Below are positions 26,913 to 35,696 of a DNA stretch of 64,000 nt, piece after piece. Within the stretch, counting starts at the first letter, position 1; each line of letters opens with the position of its first letter. Position numbers and translations under genes: made by a program. The notes under the pieces are model-generated. The model had not been told where the DNA came from. It saw only the letters and a list, made by a program, of their open reading frames with translations, and did no database searches. The stretch lies in contig CACXCA010000016.1 of the NCBI GenBank assembly GCA_902766045.1, positions 1 through 64,000 of the forward strand, written 5' to 3'. Source of the stretch: an uncultured Bacteroidales bacterium. GTDB lineage: Bacteria > Bacteroidota > Bacteroidia > Bacteroidales > Paludibacteraceae.

Positions 26913-26943
26913 TTTGTATGAAAACTGAATTTTCATACCTTTG
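26913..26943 (+). promoter_or_regulatory. Consensus promoter of the Cys-rich OmpA gene
   Basis: TTTG (26913-26916), 19 nt, then TACCTTTG (26936-26943) is a full match to the Bacteroidota consensus. It overlaps the first in-frame TTG codon at 26941, so translation must start later, at the ATG at 26974. Confidence 0.75.
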
Positions 26944-26973
26944 TTTGCGGTTCTCATTAATATATATGGTCAT

Positions 26974-27636
26974 ATGAACAACGGAAGAAAAGCATGCGAA
27001 ACATTAAAAGCTGTCCGAAAGCAAATTGCAGACTTAAACGATATACACTATATTCCTTCAAACTGTACTCATTCGGGTGATTGTTTGGGGACCTGTCCAA
27101 TATGCGAGCAAGAGCGAAAATACATAGAAGAACAACTGATGATTAAAAGGAAGGCTGGGAAAGCATTAAAGATAATAGGAGTTGCAGCTGGACTATCAGC
27201 TATCACCTCTTTTCAAGAAGCTATCGCACAAGAAAGCACCATGATGGCTGATTCCATTGGTGCAAAATTCGAATGGTCATATATGTACTGGCAAACGGGG
27301 GCAACAGCGAATCCTGCAGCTATGAACCAAATTGATGAAATGGCTGAATTTATTAAAAAATTTCCAAATGATACCTTCCTTTTCGTAGGACATACAGATG
27401 AGAGAGGAAGTGAAAATTTCAAATTTAAACTTTCCAAGGTTCGTGCTGAATGGATGCGTGAACTTCTAATTGAAAGAGGTGCAAAAAATATCATCCCCAT
27501 CGGATGCGGTTCTAAGGAACCCATGATACCCAATGCCAAGACGGAACCCGAACATGAACAAAACAGCCGAATCACATTGGAATTTTATTCTCCGAACAGA
27601 ATCAAAGAATTAGAAGAAAAAATTCAATCTAAATGA
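26974..27636 (+). CDS. OmpA-domain protein with N-terminal Cys-rich CxHxGDCxGTCPxC motif
   Basis: 220 aa of two parts. The N-terminal segment (residues 1-50) carries C8 and then CTHSGDCLGTCPIC (C31, H33, C37, C41, C44), spaced like a metal or Fe-S site. I recall similar heads on other Bacteroidales proteins without a known role. A hydrophobic stretch (about 60-80) follows and then an OmpA-like peptidoglycan-binding domain (about 105-215) with FVGHTDERGSENFKFKLSKVRAE. There is no N-terminal signal peptide, so the Cys head would stay cytoplasmic if the central stretch is a membrane anchor. A radical SAM gene follows 58 bp later on the same strand. Confidence 0.75.
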   Translation: MNNGRKACETLKAVRKQIADLNDIHYIPSNCTHSGDCLGTCPICEQERKYIEEQLMIKRKAGKALKIIGVAAGLSAITSFQEAIAQESTMMADSIGAKFEWSYMYWQTGATANPAAMNQIDEMAEFIKKFPNDTFLFVGHTDERGSENFKFKLSKVRAEWMRELLIERGAKNIIPIGCGSKEPMIPNAKTEPEHEQNSRITLEFYSPNRIKELEEKIQSK

Positions 27637-27694
27637 AGAAGTTCATAAAGACAATCATTCTCTTATCGTATTTAAAATAGTTCGTATAATCAAT

Positions 27695-28330
27695 ATGGGA
27701 GAAGAACTAACAGCTCAATTCATCGGCATAATGAGACATAGAATCACCACAGACGGAGAAGGCATCACCACATTGGTTGCTTTTCATGGTTGTCCACTCA
27801 AATGTCAATATTGTCTTAATCCTCAATGCAACAAAAAAGAGACACCAACGCTTGAACGGACACCATTCAGCCTGCTGAAAGAAGTATCCATCGATAATCT
27901 CTATTTTCAAGCTACAGGAGGAGGCGTTACCTTCGGTGGAGGAGAACCACTCTTACAAAGCAGATTCATCGATGAATTTCACAAACTATGTCCCGCTGAA
28001 TGGACCATCAATATCGAAACATCTCTATCCGTCAGTCTTGACCACCTGAAAGAGGTTTCCTCTTTTGTTCATCAGTTCTACATAGACATCAAAGATATAA
28101 ACCCTGATATATACCTAAAATATACAGGACAGAACAATCAACAGGTACTCAATAATCTTACATGGATTTGCGAACAAAACCTACAGGACAAATGCGTTAT
28201 CCGTCTTCCTTTAATACCCGACTACAACACGGAAGAAGATCAAGATAAAAGTCAAAATTATTTGCAAGAACTAGGGTTTGAACACTTCAATCGATTCAAA
28301 TACATCACGCACATCAACAAAGGAACATAG
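27695..28330 (+). CDS. Radical SAM activase-like protein (PflA/YjjW type)
   Basis: 211 aa. The 4Fe-4S motif is GCPLKCQYC (C33, C37, C40), the CxxxCxxC of glycyl-radical-enzyme activases. The SAM motif is TFGGGEPLLQ (about residues 79-88). It lacks the two-cluster ferredoxin insert of larger activases, and the C-terminal part is short (family about 240-300 aa). No glycyl radical enzyme is in the window, so its target is unknown. It lies 58 bp downstream of the Cys-rich OmpA gene with no terminator between, suggesting co-transcription. Confidence 0.8.
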   Translation: MGEELTAQFIGIMRHRITTDGEGITTLVAFHGCPLKCQYCLNPQCNKKETPTLERTPFSLLKEVSIDNLYFQATGGGVTFGGGEPLLQSRFIDEFHKLCPAEWTINIETSLSVSLDHLKEVSSFVHQFYIDIKDINPDIYLKYTGQNNQQVLNNLTWICEQNLQDKCVIRLPLIPDYNTEEDQDKSQNYLQELGFEHFNRFKYITHINKGT

Positions 28331-28358
28331 TTTTTCCGCACTATTTATTCGGAAAACT
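28329..28358. terminator. Convergent terminator overlapping both stop codons
   Basis: AGTTTTTCCG (28329-28338) and CGGAAAACT (28350-28358) pair with one bulge. The stem includes the plus-gene stop and the minus-gene stop; the genes are only 10 bp apart. Confidence 0.6.
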
Positions 28359-28856
28359 ATTCTTCTTATTCCTCTGTGCAATTGATATAGAAGCAATGAT
28401 TTTTTGAGGAGATGCCGGCAATACTTTCATCCATTCGATGATTTCATCTTCTCCTTTTTCCTTTAATAAGGTTGCCAAATTATACGTAAACAAGGCAGAA
28501 TACAAAACATCTGTCTCTTTTTGCTCCACCGATAGAATCTCTAAAGGAGCTTTTAGTACAACATTCCGATATTTAATTGTACAGAGTAGTTCTTCATCAG
28601 GTGATAAACTTTTCTGTGAAATGATCGATACAGGGAAGGTCATTGGTAAATCTCCCTCTCTTAGCCGAACATAAAAAAAGGCGGAAAGCATAGGCGAGAA
28701 ATCGACCTTATCCTTAGGGAAATCCATCAATCGTATATTGTCAGATTTCACAACTACAAATTTTTCGACAGTTGTTAGGTTATCTTGATGGGAATATGCA
28801 TAATATCCCACCAGACACGCCATAACAATTACTATTGGAATGATTAGTTTCTTCAT
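28341..28856 (-). CDS. Membrane-anchored hypothetical protein
   Basis: 171 aa with a single N-terminal hydrophobic helix (LIIPIVIVMACLVGYYAY), the rest presumably periplasmic. The C-terminus is basic (AQRNKKNSFPNK). No family recognised. It starts 2 bp before the pyrD stop region on the same strand, so it is probably the last gene of the pyrK-pyrD operon. Confidence 0.6.
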   Translation of the reverse strand: MKKLIIPIVIVMACLVGYYAYSHQDNLTTVEKFVVVKSDNIRLMDFPKDKVDFSPMLSAFFYVRLREGDLPMTFPVSIISQKSLSPDEELLCTIKYRNVVLKAPLEILSVEQKETDVLYSALFTYNLATLLKEKGEDEIIEWMKVLPASPQKIIASISIAQRNKKNSFPNK

Positions 28857-28857
28857 A

Positions 28858-29769
28858 TCATACCATTAATGCACCGACAATCTCTTTCACCGATTTGAAT
28901 CCTTTACGATCCAAATAATCATTAATACCTGAAATAATCTTCATGGTGACAGCTGGATCAATAAAATTAGCTGTACCGACTTCAATTGCAGAAGCTCCTG
29001 CTAAGAAGAACTCTATAGCATCCGTAGCATTCATGATTCCGCCTAATCCAACAACAGGAATCTTTACAGCCTTGGACACCTGCCATACCATACGTAGTGC
29101 CACAGGTTTCACACATGGACCCGACAGCCCGCCCGTAATCGTCGAAAGAACAGGCGTCATCCTCTCCGCATCGATAGCCATACCCATCAAAGTGTTAATC
29201 AACGAAACGCTATCAGCCCCAGCTGCTTCCACCGATTTAGCTATTTCAGCAATGTTGGTCACATTAGGAGAAAGTTTCACAATCAAAACTTTCTTGTAAG
29301 CCTTACGAACAGCTGATACAACAGACTCTGCACCTGCACATGTCGTGCCAAAGGCCATTCCTCCTTGTTTGACATTCGGACAAGAAATATTCAATTCGAT
29401 AGCTGGAATATCCTCCAACGCATTAATTTTCTCAGCCGTTGCCACATAATCATCCACACATGCGCCCGACACATTAACAATCATATTTGTTTTAATTCCT
29501 CTGATACGAGGATAGATATGCTCGATAAAATAATCAACACCTTTGTTTTGTAATCCCACACAATTCAACATACCTGAAGGGGTCTCAGCCATACGAGGAT
29601 AAGGATTTCCTTCCCGATGATTCAACGTCGTACCCTTCACAATGATACCTCCAATCTTACTAATATCCATAAAATCAGCGTATTCTTCTCCATATCCAAA
29701 TGTTCCAGACGCAGTCATCACAGGGTTCTGCATCTGCAACCCGCCTATATTTACACTTAAATCTGCCAT
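28858..29769 (-). CDS. pyrD: Dihydroorotate dehydrogenase, catalytic subunit (class 1B)
   Basis: 303 aa FMN enzyme that oxidises dihydroorotate to orotate in pyrimidine synthesis. Motifs: [16 protein letters not shown] at the N-terminus, [23 protein letters not shown] (about residues 124-136), [19 protein letters not shown] and [14 protein letters not shown] (FMN phosphate). Class 1B is indicated by the adjacent PyrK partner, whose 3' end overlaps this gene by 13 bp. Confidence 0.96.
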   Translation of the reverse strand: MADLSVNIGGLQMQNPVMTASGTFGYGEEYADFMDISKIGGIIVKGTTLNHREGNPYPRMAETPSGMLNCVGLQNKGVDYFIEHIYPRIRGIKTNMIVNVSGACVDDYVATAEKINALEDIPAIELNISCPNVKQGGMAFGTTCAGAESVVSAVRKAYKKVLIVKLSPNVTNIAEIAKSVEAAGADSVSLINTLMGMAIDAERMTPVLSTITGGLSGPCVKPVALRMVWQVSKAVKIPVVGLGGIMNATDAIEFFLAGASAIEVGTANFIDPAVTMKIISGINDYLDRKGFKSVKEIVGALMV

Positions 29770-30533
29770 GTCAAATCCTTTATGTTAAACACCGGTCCAT
29801 CAGAACATACACATTTATGTCCTTCCTTGGTTTCTGTCACGCAACACAAACATGCGCCCAACCCACAAGCCATCTTATTTTCCAACGAAACCTCACAATC
29901 AATGCCACTTTTCGAAGCAAATGAAGCTACCGCCTTCATCATTGGCGTAGGTCCACATGAATATATCTTATCAATCTTTTCTGTTGTTAAAATTGAGTGA
30001 TTGGTTACAAATCCCTTTTCTCCCGCAGTTCCATCCTCTGTTGTCACCAATACCCGTCCTACCTTCTCAAATTCATGCATCAACAAGAGATCTTTATGCG
30101 TACGAGCACCTAGCAAAAACATAGGTTGGAAACCCTTCTGCTTCAAATAATTACCTAACTGCAAAAGGGGTGCCACACCAACGCCTCCTCCAATCAGTAA
30201 AAGCGTCTTCTGTTGCGGCTGAGGATCTGAGAATCCATTTCCCAATGGTAAGACCAAATTCAATTTATCTCCTACTTCCATGGTAGCCAACTGACGAGTT
30301 CCCTCCCCCACTACCTGAATCAAAAGCCAAAGTTCATTCTTTTCTTTATCAACATAATTAATGGAGATAGGACGACGTAAAAACGTAGAAGCAGAATGAT
30401 CCACACGAACCTCTACAAACTGACCTGGTCGCATCTCTGGCAACGGTACATCCGACGTTAGCTTCATCAGAATATGCTTGTCGCCCAATTTATCATTGGC
30501 AACAATTTTCAAATCAACAATATGTTTTTTCAT
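29757..30533 (-). CDS. pyrK: Dihydroorotate dehydrogenase electron-transfer subunit
   Basis: 258 aa FAD and 2Fe-2S protein that passes electrons from PyrD to NAD+. Flavin-binding RRPISI (about residues 53-58), the NAD site [15 protein letters not shown], and the C-terminal cluster cysteines in [12 protein letters not shown] with a fourth Cys in [11 protein letters not shown]. First gene of the pyrK-pyrD operon. A -7 box TATCTTTG lies on the minus strand at 30577-30570. Confidence 0.95.
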   Translation of the reverse strand: MKKHIVDLKIVANDKLGDKHILMKLTSDVPLPEMRPGQFVEVRVDHSASTFLRRPISINYVDKEKNELWLLIQVVGEGTRQLATMEVGDKLNLVLPLGNGFSDPQPQQKTLLLIGGGVGVAPLLQLGNYLKQKGFQPMFLLGARTHKDLLLMHEFEKVGRVLVTTEDGTAGEKGFVTNHSILTTEKIDKIYSCGPTPMMKAVASFASKSGIDCEVSLENKMACGLGACLCCVTETKEGHKCVCSDGPVFNIKDLTWQI

Positions 30534-30617
30534 ACTTTTTTGGACTCTTCATTGAATTCATGATTGATGCAAAGATATAATTTTTTACCGTCTTTTAAAT
30601 CACCTCCCATATAGTAT

Positions 30618-30650
30618 TTTGTTTTTTTAGCGAATAAAATAGTACCTTTG
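30618..30650 (+). promoter_or_regulatory. Consensus promoter of the phosphoethanolamine transferase gene
   Basis: TTTG (30618-30621), 21 nt, then TACCTTTG (30643-30650), 42 bp before the ATG at 30693. Confidence 0.65.
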
Positions 30651-30692
30651 TTTCCGCAAACAATAATAATCTTTTCAATTGATTTATAGTAT

Positions 30693-32402
30693 ATGAGGAA
30701 CAAACCTGCCCTATCAACCATCATAACAGGTATATTGTTATTCATTCTATTTATACCCAACATTGCCACATTGCTTTTTTCTGAGGATTTGGCAGGATTC
30801 TTCGTAAAAAAAACAGGTTACCTCATCGTATCTCTTATTCTATTATTTCTCCCTGCTATTTTCTTTAAGAAAAAGACCTATTTCATAATAGAGGGTATCT
30901 TCAGCATGACGATAGCACCCATCGAAATAGCCAGTCTCTATCTGAATCACACGACCACTCATTTCATGATGATCGACACTATCCTGAATACGAACTGGGA
31001 AGAAGCGATAGAACTGCTCACCTCTTTGCCTACTTTTATTATAATAATTGCTCTTATATGGGTGGCTTATTATTGGATGCTCTTCAAATTCATTCCCAAC
31101 GAGAGATTCTTCCCTCCTAAAATTCAAAAGCTATTCATCATCGCCATACCTATCACCCTCTTAGTCGGATGTATCTATTTTTTCCGATTAACTAGAATGA
31201 CATACACCAGTGAAAAGACAAGATTGATAGATAATTTGGTGGATATGAAAGATATGATCGTCTTTAAGTTTGACAAAATATTCCCTTTGGATGTGTATCT
31301 ATCCACCACAGATGTTATAAAAAGGAAAGCTGACATCAGAGAAAAACAGAAACAATTAGCCAACTTTTCTTTCAACATCCAACCTAAAGAAGAGAATGAG
31401 AAAGAGACGCTTGTGCTGGTCATTGGTGAAACAGCCCGATGGAAGAACTTTGGATTAAACGGATACAAACGGAACACAACACCTCTTCTATCTCAAACAG
31501 CTAATGTCATTTCCTATAGTCATGTGGTGACACAAGCTAATCTAACGAGTAACTCCATACCTTTAATCCTCACCCGTGCAAATGCCATAAATACCGAACT
31601 TGCTGATACAGAGAAATCAATAAGCGAAGCATTCTCAGAGGCTGGCTTCAACACTTCATGGATCACAGCACAGGAGGTTAGCACGTATCAAGAGAGAATC
31701 ATAAATACTTGTGACAATAGTTTCCAACAAAGCAAACTCATCACAACAGAACATTTATACGATATCGATATGATTCCTATCATTGACTCAATATTAAAGA
31801 TAAGCAATCATTCCAACTTTATGGTGATTCACACACAAGGGAGTCACTTCCGTTATAATCAACGATATCCATCTCAATATGAGATATTTAAGCCTAGTTT
31901 TGATAACAGCATGGACTTCACATCCATCACATCCGAGAATGCGGAGTATTTAATGAACGCATACGATAATTCAATCTTATACACCGATTTCTTCCTTTCG
32001 TCTCTTATCCATGATTTGAATGTACGATGTCCGATATGGTCCATGATCTACCTCTCCGATCATGGCGAAAACATATTTGATGATGAACGAAATATTGTTT
32101 TACATGGTTCGCTTATCGTGACGGAATATGAAGTGCACATTCCTTTCATCGTTGCCTATTCCGAGGGTTACAAAGAGAAGTATCCAGAGAAAGTGGAACA
32201 CATAATTGCCAATAAGGATAAAAACATCACATCCGAAGTCATCTTCCACTCTCTATTGAACATGGCAGATATTCAAACAGATATTATTTCAGACACATTA
32301 TGTATTGATCAAAACACCCTAAAAAATTTATCTTCCACATATATATTAAATGGAAATCGGATGCCTACTCTATTCGACTTTACACGACTAGAAAAAGAAT
32401 AA
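30693..32402 (+). CDS. Inner-membrane phosphoethanolamine transferase (EptA-like, sulfatase family)
   Basis: 569 aa. The N-terminal half of about 170 residues contains five predicted membrane helices. The periplasmic sulfatase-fold domain begins near residue 200. The catalytic Thr is in VIGETARWKNFGLNGYKRNTTP (T at about residue 246) and metal ligands are in YLSDHGEN (about 452-459) and VLHGS. By family it transfers phosphoethanolamine to lipid A or core sugars and affects polymyxin resistance. Monocistronic, with its own promoter and a terminator at 32441-32471. Confidence 0.88.
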   Translation: MRNKPALSTIITGILLFILFIPNIATLLFSEDLAGFFVKKTGYLIVSLILLFLPAIFFKKKTYFIIEGIFSMTIAPIEIASLYLNHTTTHFMMIDTILNTNWEEAIELLTSLPTFIIIIALIWVAYYWMLFKFIPNERFFPPKIQKLFIIAIPITLLVGCIYFFRLTRMTYTSEKTRLIDNLVDMKDMIVFKFDKIFPLDVYLSTTDVIKRKADIREKQKQLANFSFNIQPKEENEKETLVLVIGETARWKNFGLNGYKRNTTPLLSQTANVISYSHVVTQANLTSNSIPLILTRANAINTELADTEKSISEAFSEAGFNTSWITAQEVSTYQERIINTCDNSFQQSKLITTEHLYDIDMIPIIDSILKISNHSNFMVIHTQGSHFRYNQRYPSQYEIFKPSFDNSMDFTSITSENAEYLMNAYDNSILYTDFFLSSLIHDLNVRCPIWSMIYLSDHGENIFDDERNIVLHGSLIVTEYEVHIPFIVAYSEGYKEKYPEKVEHIIANKDKNITSEVIFHSLLNMADIQTDIISDTLCIDQNTLKNLSSTYILNGNRMPTLFDFTRLEKE

Positions 32403-32440
32403 CCTCTTTCCCCATACTACAATCATTATCATACAATGAA

Positions 32441-32471
32441 AAATGACGGACGACTAAGTCACCCGTCATTT
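32441..32471. terminator. Bidirectional terminator
   Basis: AAATGACGG (32441-32449) and CCGTCATTT (32463-32471), a perfect 9-bp stem between the convergent genes ending at 32402 and 32503. Confidence 0.8.
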
Positions 32472-32502
32472 AACTATCCTATTATTGAAATAGAAGTAAG
32501 TA

Positions 32503-33576
32503 TTATTCTACTTGTCCGCTTATTTCAATCTCTTGTTTTTTCAATCTATTCTTAGAGAGTTCAACATATTGTTTACGACAATTAAAGATATCGCAGGCAA
32601 GATACAATGCATTTCTGAAAGACTCCTCAGATGCATTTCCGATTCCCACCTTGTCGTACGCCGTTCCATGAACAGGCGCTGTACGAATAATCGGAAGATT
32701 GGCAGTATAGTTCACACCACTCTCCATTGCAATACACTTAAACGGAACTTGACCCTGATCATGATACATAGCCAAAACCGCATCAAAACTTTTGAAGCTG
32801 CCTGCGCCAAAGAATCCATCAGCAGGATAAGGACCGAAACATGTGATTCCCATATCCGTAGCCTTTTTCATCGCAGGAATGATGATCTCTTCCTCTTCAT
32901 CACCCAGCACACCATTGTTTCCTGCATGTGGATTAAGGCCTAAAACAGCAATACGAGGACGTTGAACTGCAAAATCCTGCTTCAATGATTTATTTAAGTC
33001 TTTCAGTTTAGCAACAATCGCATCAACCGAGATATAAGATGAAATCTGACGTACTGGCACGTGACCCGTAACAACCGCTACACGAAGAACATCACTCACC
33101 AACATTGTCAAACCTTTCTCACCATTTATATTGAATTTCTCCTGCAGATACTCGGTATGGCCAGGGAAATGGAACTTTTCAGACTGAATATTCTTCTTAT
33201 TAATCGGTGCAGTCACCAACACATCAATTAATCCATTTTTTAAATCCTCTGTAGCACGTTCCAACGCAATAAAGGCAGCCTGTCCGGCTTCTTCTGTTGA
33301 CTTAGCCAACTCCACTTTAATATTATCATCACCACAATTGATGATATTAGAACGCTTTGGATTTGCCTCTGCCGGGGTATTGATTACATTTAGGTTGAAA
33401 TTTTCAATCTCCAATGCTTTTCTATGATAGGCTGCAGCTTTAGATGAGCCATACACAATCGGGGTACAGAATTCATTGACACGTAAATCTGCCAATGTTT
33501 TGATAATCACCTCGTAACCTATACCGTTAATATCACCCTGCGTAATTCCTACTTTTATTTTATATGCTTCTTCCAT
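32503..33576 (-). CDS. pdxA: 4-hydroxythreonine-4-phosphate dehydrogenase PdxA
   Basis: 357 aa. It oxidises 4-phosphohydroxy-threonine in pyridoxal phosphate synthesis (DXP-dependent route). Motifs: GITQGDINGIGYEV at the N-terminus, FPGHTEYL (metal His), VALVTGHVPV-like VAVVTGHVPV, LNPHAGNNG and AMYHDQGQVPFK, then the C-terminal TAPVHGTAYD. Slightly longer than the usual 330 aa through its C-terminal tail. It is 35 bp downstream of the DUF4837 gene, forming rlmN-DUF4837-pdxA, an order I recall from other Bacteroidales. A TATCTTTG box on the minus strand at 33603-33596 could add an internal promoter. Confidence 0.95.
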   Translation of the reverse strand: MEEAYKIKVGITQGDINGIGYEVIIKTLADLRVNEFCTPIVYGSSKAAAYHRKALEIENFNLNVINTPAEANPKRSNIINCGDDNIKVELAKSTEEAGQAAFIALERATEDLKNGLIDVLVTAPINKKNIQSEKFHFPGHTEYLQEKFNINGEKGLTMLVSDVLRVAVVTGHVPVRQISSYISVDAIVAKLKDLNKSLKQDFAVQRPRIAVLGLNPHAGNNGVLGDEEEEIIIPAMKKATDMGITCFGPYPADGFFGAGSFKSFDAVLAMYHDQGQVPFKCIAMESGVNYTANLPIIRTAPVHGTAYDKVGIGNASEESFRNALYLACDIFNCRKQYVELSKNRLKKQEIEISGQVE

Positions 33577-33611
33577 ACGTAATTATTATTTTATACAAAG
33601 ATAAGAAAATT

Positions 33612-34601
33612 TTACTCAAATTCAACAGAAGTAGTAACTGCTTCCATTAATCTGATTTTATTTCTTTTTTTATGCTGAGGCGCATAGACAAATGTCTCCA
33701 CCGTAACTATATCATTATTCTTTTCATCGTAATAAGAACGGCTGACAAATGGACCTCCCATGAAATCTCCTTCAACACGCCATAATCCTCTTATCTCCAC
33801 ACAATACCGATTATCGACCTTCATGGCACGATAAACAGGTTCATAGTTTTTTAGCTCAGTAGCCATATATGAACCCTCCGACGGACCTTCAATATAACAT
33901 TTCATTATTGAATCACGGACAGCCAGCAAACGCTCTAAACTGAAATCGTTCTCACCCCTATAAGGAATACGATAGGCAACAATATCTTGTCGAGAATCTA
34001 AGCTACCGTTAGACAACCATGCGAAGTTAGTACCTCCCTTGGTCTTGTTTATGAAATCAGGGACAGAGATTCCTATACCGACACTATCCATAACCAATTG
34101 TCTCGATTTACCATTCGAATATCTTCTATAAAACTCCAACGAGCGCTCGTACTCAATATTCACCAAGAAATCAATCATCTCCGTCTTATGCTCTTCTGCC
34201 ACTTTCTTCAGTTCCTCCTGCGATGGAGCCGTGATTTGAATTATCGCCTGTATCCTTGCCCAACGGTTCTTTATATAGGATATTTTCCCCTGCGTATATA
34301 ACTTATCATCGACAATAAATATAACAATATTGCGTGCAGGCTTTAAGACCCTATCAAACTGACTCTCTGGTATAAATGAGATATTGAACAGAGGTTCCGA
34401 CTGTGGCAACCCTGGTGTATCATCGTCAAATACATCATACAGAGCCTTTCCGCCTTCCTGTTTCCAATCATTAGGATTACCCACAATCAATAAATCATAG
34501 GCCGCACCTGTTACCGTAGGGAGCAACACCCCACCTTTATCACTATTACATGAAGTCATTAACTGGGAAACGACCCATAGAATAACAAAAATCTTTTTCA
34601 T
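33612..34601 (-). CDS. DUF4837 lipoprotein
   Basis: 329 aa. The signal peptide is MKKIFVILWVVSQLMTSC with the lipobox Cys at residue 18. The family pattern is visible: LPTVTGAAYDLLIV, then FNISFIPESQFD, NIVIFIVDDKLY, VPDFINKTKGGTNFAWLSN and GLWRVEGDFMGGPFVSRSYYDE. DUF4837 proteins are Bacteroidota envelope lipoproteins without a known role. The ATG at 34601 is chosen because it gives the lipoprotein signal and overlaps the rlmN stop by 4 bp; an upstream ATG (34646) would put 15 charged residues before the signal. Confidence 0.85.
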   Translation of the reverse strand: MKKIFVILWVVSQLMTSCNSDKGGVLLPTVTGAAYDLLIVGNPNDWKQEGGKALYDVFDDDTPGLPQSEPLFNISFIPESQFDRVLKPARNIVIFIVDDKLYTQGKISYIKNRWARIQAIIQITAPSQEELKKVAEEHKTEMIDFLVNIEYERSLEFYRRYSNGKSRQLVMDSVGIGISVPDFINKTKGGTNFAWLSNGSLDSRQDIVAYRIPYRGENDFSLERLLAVRDSIMKCYIEGPSEGSYMATELKNYEPVYRAMKVDNRYCVEIRGLWRVEGDFMGGPFVSRSYYDEKNNDIVTVETFVYAPQHKKRNKIRLMEAVTTSVEFE

Positions 34602-35629
34602 CTGCCAGAACTTTTTTCTAATTTTTTTGTTGATAATAAACCACATGCAGCAAAGATATCCTCTCCTCTGGATTTCCGGATGGTGGCTGTAATACCCCTT
34701 TTATTCAACTCATCACGAAACGCTATCATCTTTTCCATCGGAGTCCCTTCTAACTGGATATCCGGTACTGTGTGGAAACGTATTAAATTCACCCTGCACT
34801 CTAAACCATCCAACATGGACACAAGTGCATTGATATGTCTTGGTTGATCATTCACACCTTTAAACATTGTATATTCAAAGGAGACACGTCTCTGTCCCGA
34901 AAAATCATATCTCTTTATCTCCTCTATAACCGACTCTATGGGGAATGCCTTTTGTGCAGGCATGATTTCTCGACGTTCATCCGCAATAGGGTTATGAAGG
35001 CTTACGGCCAGATGACACTTAGACTCTGACAAGAATCTCTTCAGACCAGGAATCAATCCAACCGTAGAAACCGTTATTCGTTTTGGACTCCAAGCTAACC
35101 CATAATCAGAGGTTAAAACATCCAACGTACGTAACACATTGTCTGTATTATCAAACGGCTCACCCATTCCCATAAAGACAACATTTGTTAACTGATCGGA
35201 CTCAGGAATGGAAAAGATCTGATTCAGTATCTGACTTGTCGTAAGTTGTGCTGAGAAACCTTGCTTACCAGTAGCACAGAAGAGGCAATTCATTTTACAA
35301 CCCACCTGCGTAGATACACATAACGTGGCACGATCAGTTTCTGGGATAAAGACACTCTCGATATAATGGTCACCTACCTTGAATAAGTATTTCTTTGTTC
35401 CATCAACAGAAGTTTGGCAATCAGATGGTGATGAGAAGCCGATGATGCAATGTTCTTTCAATTTTTGACGATTCGCCAATGAAAGGTTAGTCATCTGATC
35501 AAACTCCGTCACTTTTTTTTTATAAAGCCAATCCGCCAATTGCTTGCCCACAAACGAAGGCATAGCTAAAGAGATGGCCAACTGCTTTAGTTCCTCTGTC
35601 GTTTTACCCAATAAAATAGTCTTATCCAT
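34598..35629 (-). CDS. rlmN: Dual-specificity RNA methyltransferase RlmN
   Basis: 343 aa radical SAM enzyme that methylates C2 of A2503 in 23S rRNA and A37 of some tRNAs. The CxxxCxxC cluster is in QVGCKMNCLFC (about residues 110-120). MGMGEPFDN and FHTVPD are conserved. The catalytic Cys of the C-terminal region lies in DIFAACGLL. First in rlmN-DUF4837-pdxA. The only -7 box upstream (TATATTTG, minus, 35641-35634) sits within 5 bp of the ATG. Confidence 0.95.
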   Translation of the reverse strand: MDKTILLGKTTEELKQLAISLAMPSFVGKQLADWLYKKKVTEFDQMTNLSLANRQKLKEHCIIGFSSPSDCQTSVDGTKKYLFKVGDHYIESVFIPETDRATLCVSTQVGCKMNCLFCATGKQGFSAQLTTSQILNQIFSIPESDQLTNVVFMGMGEPFDNTDNVLRTLDVLTSDYGLAWSPKRITVSTVGLIPGLKRFLSESKCHLAVSLHNPIADERREIMPAQKAFPIESVIEEIKRYDFSGQRRVSFEYTMFKGVNDQPRHINALVSMLDGLECRVNLIRFHTVPDIQLEGTPMEKMIAFRDELNKRGITATIRKSRGEDIFAACGLLSTKKLEKSSGR

Positions 35630-35645
35630 AGTCCAAATATAAAAA

Positions 35646-35678
35646 AAGGCACAGAGAGAAACAAGTCACCTGTGCCTT
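35646..35678 (-). terminator. Terminator after the PpiD-like gene
   Basis: AAGGCACA (35646-35653) and TGTGCCTT (35671-35678), lying 19 bp beyond the stop at 35697, with a T-run on the minus strand. Confidence 0.75.
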
Positions 35679-35696
35679 ATATGATAGAATTAATGA

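Noticed and set aside
26941..26973. TTG start for the Cys-rich OmpA gene
   Set aside because: The codon overlaps the -7 box of a consensus promoter, so the mRNA cannot contain it.
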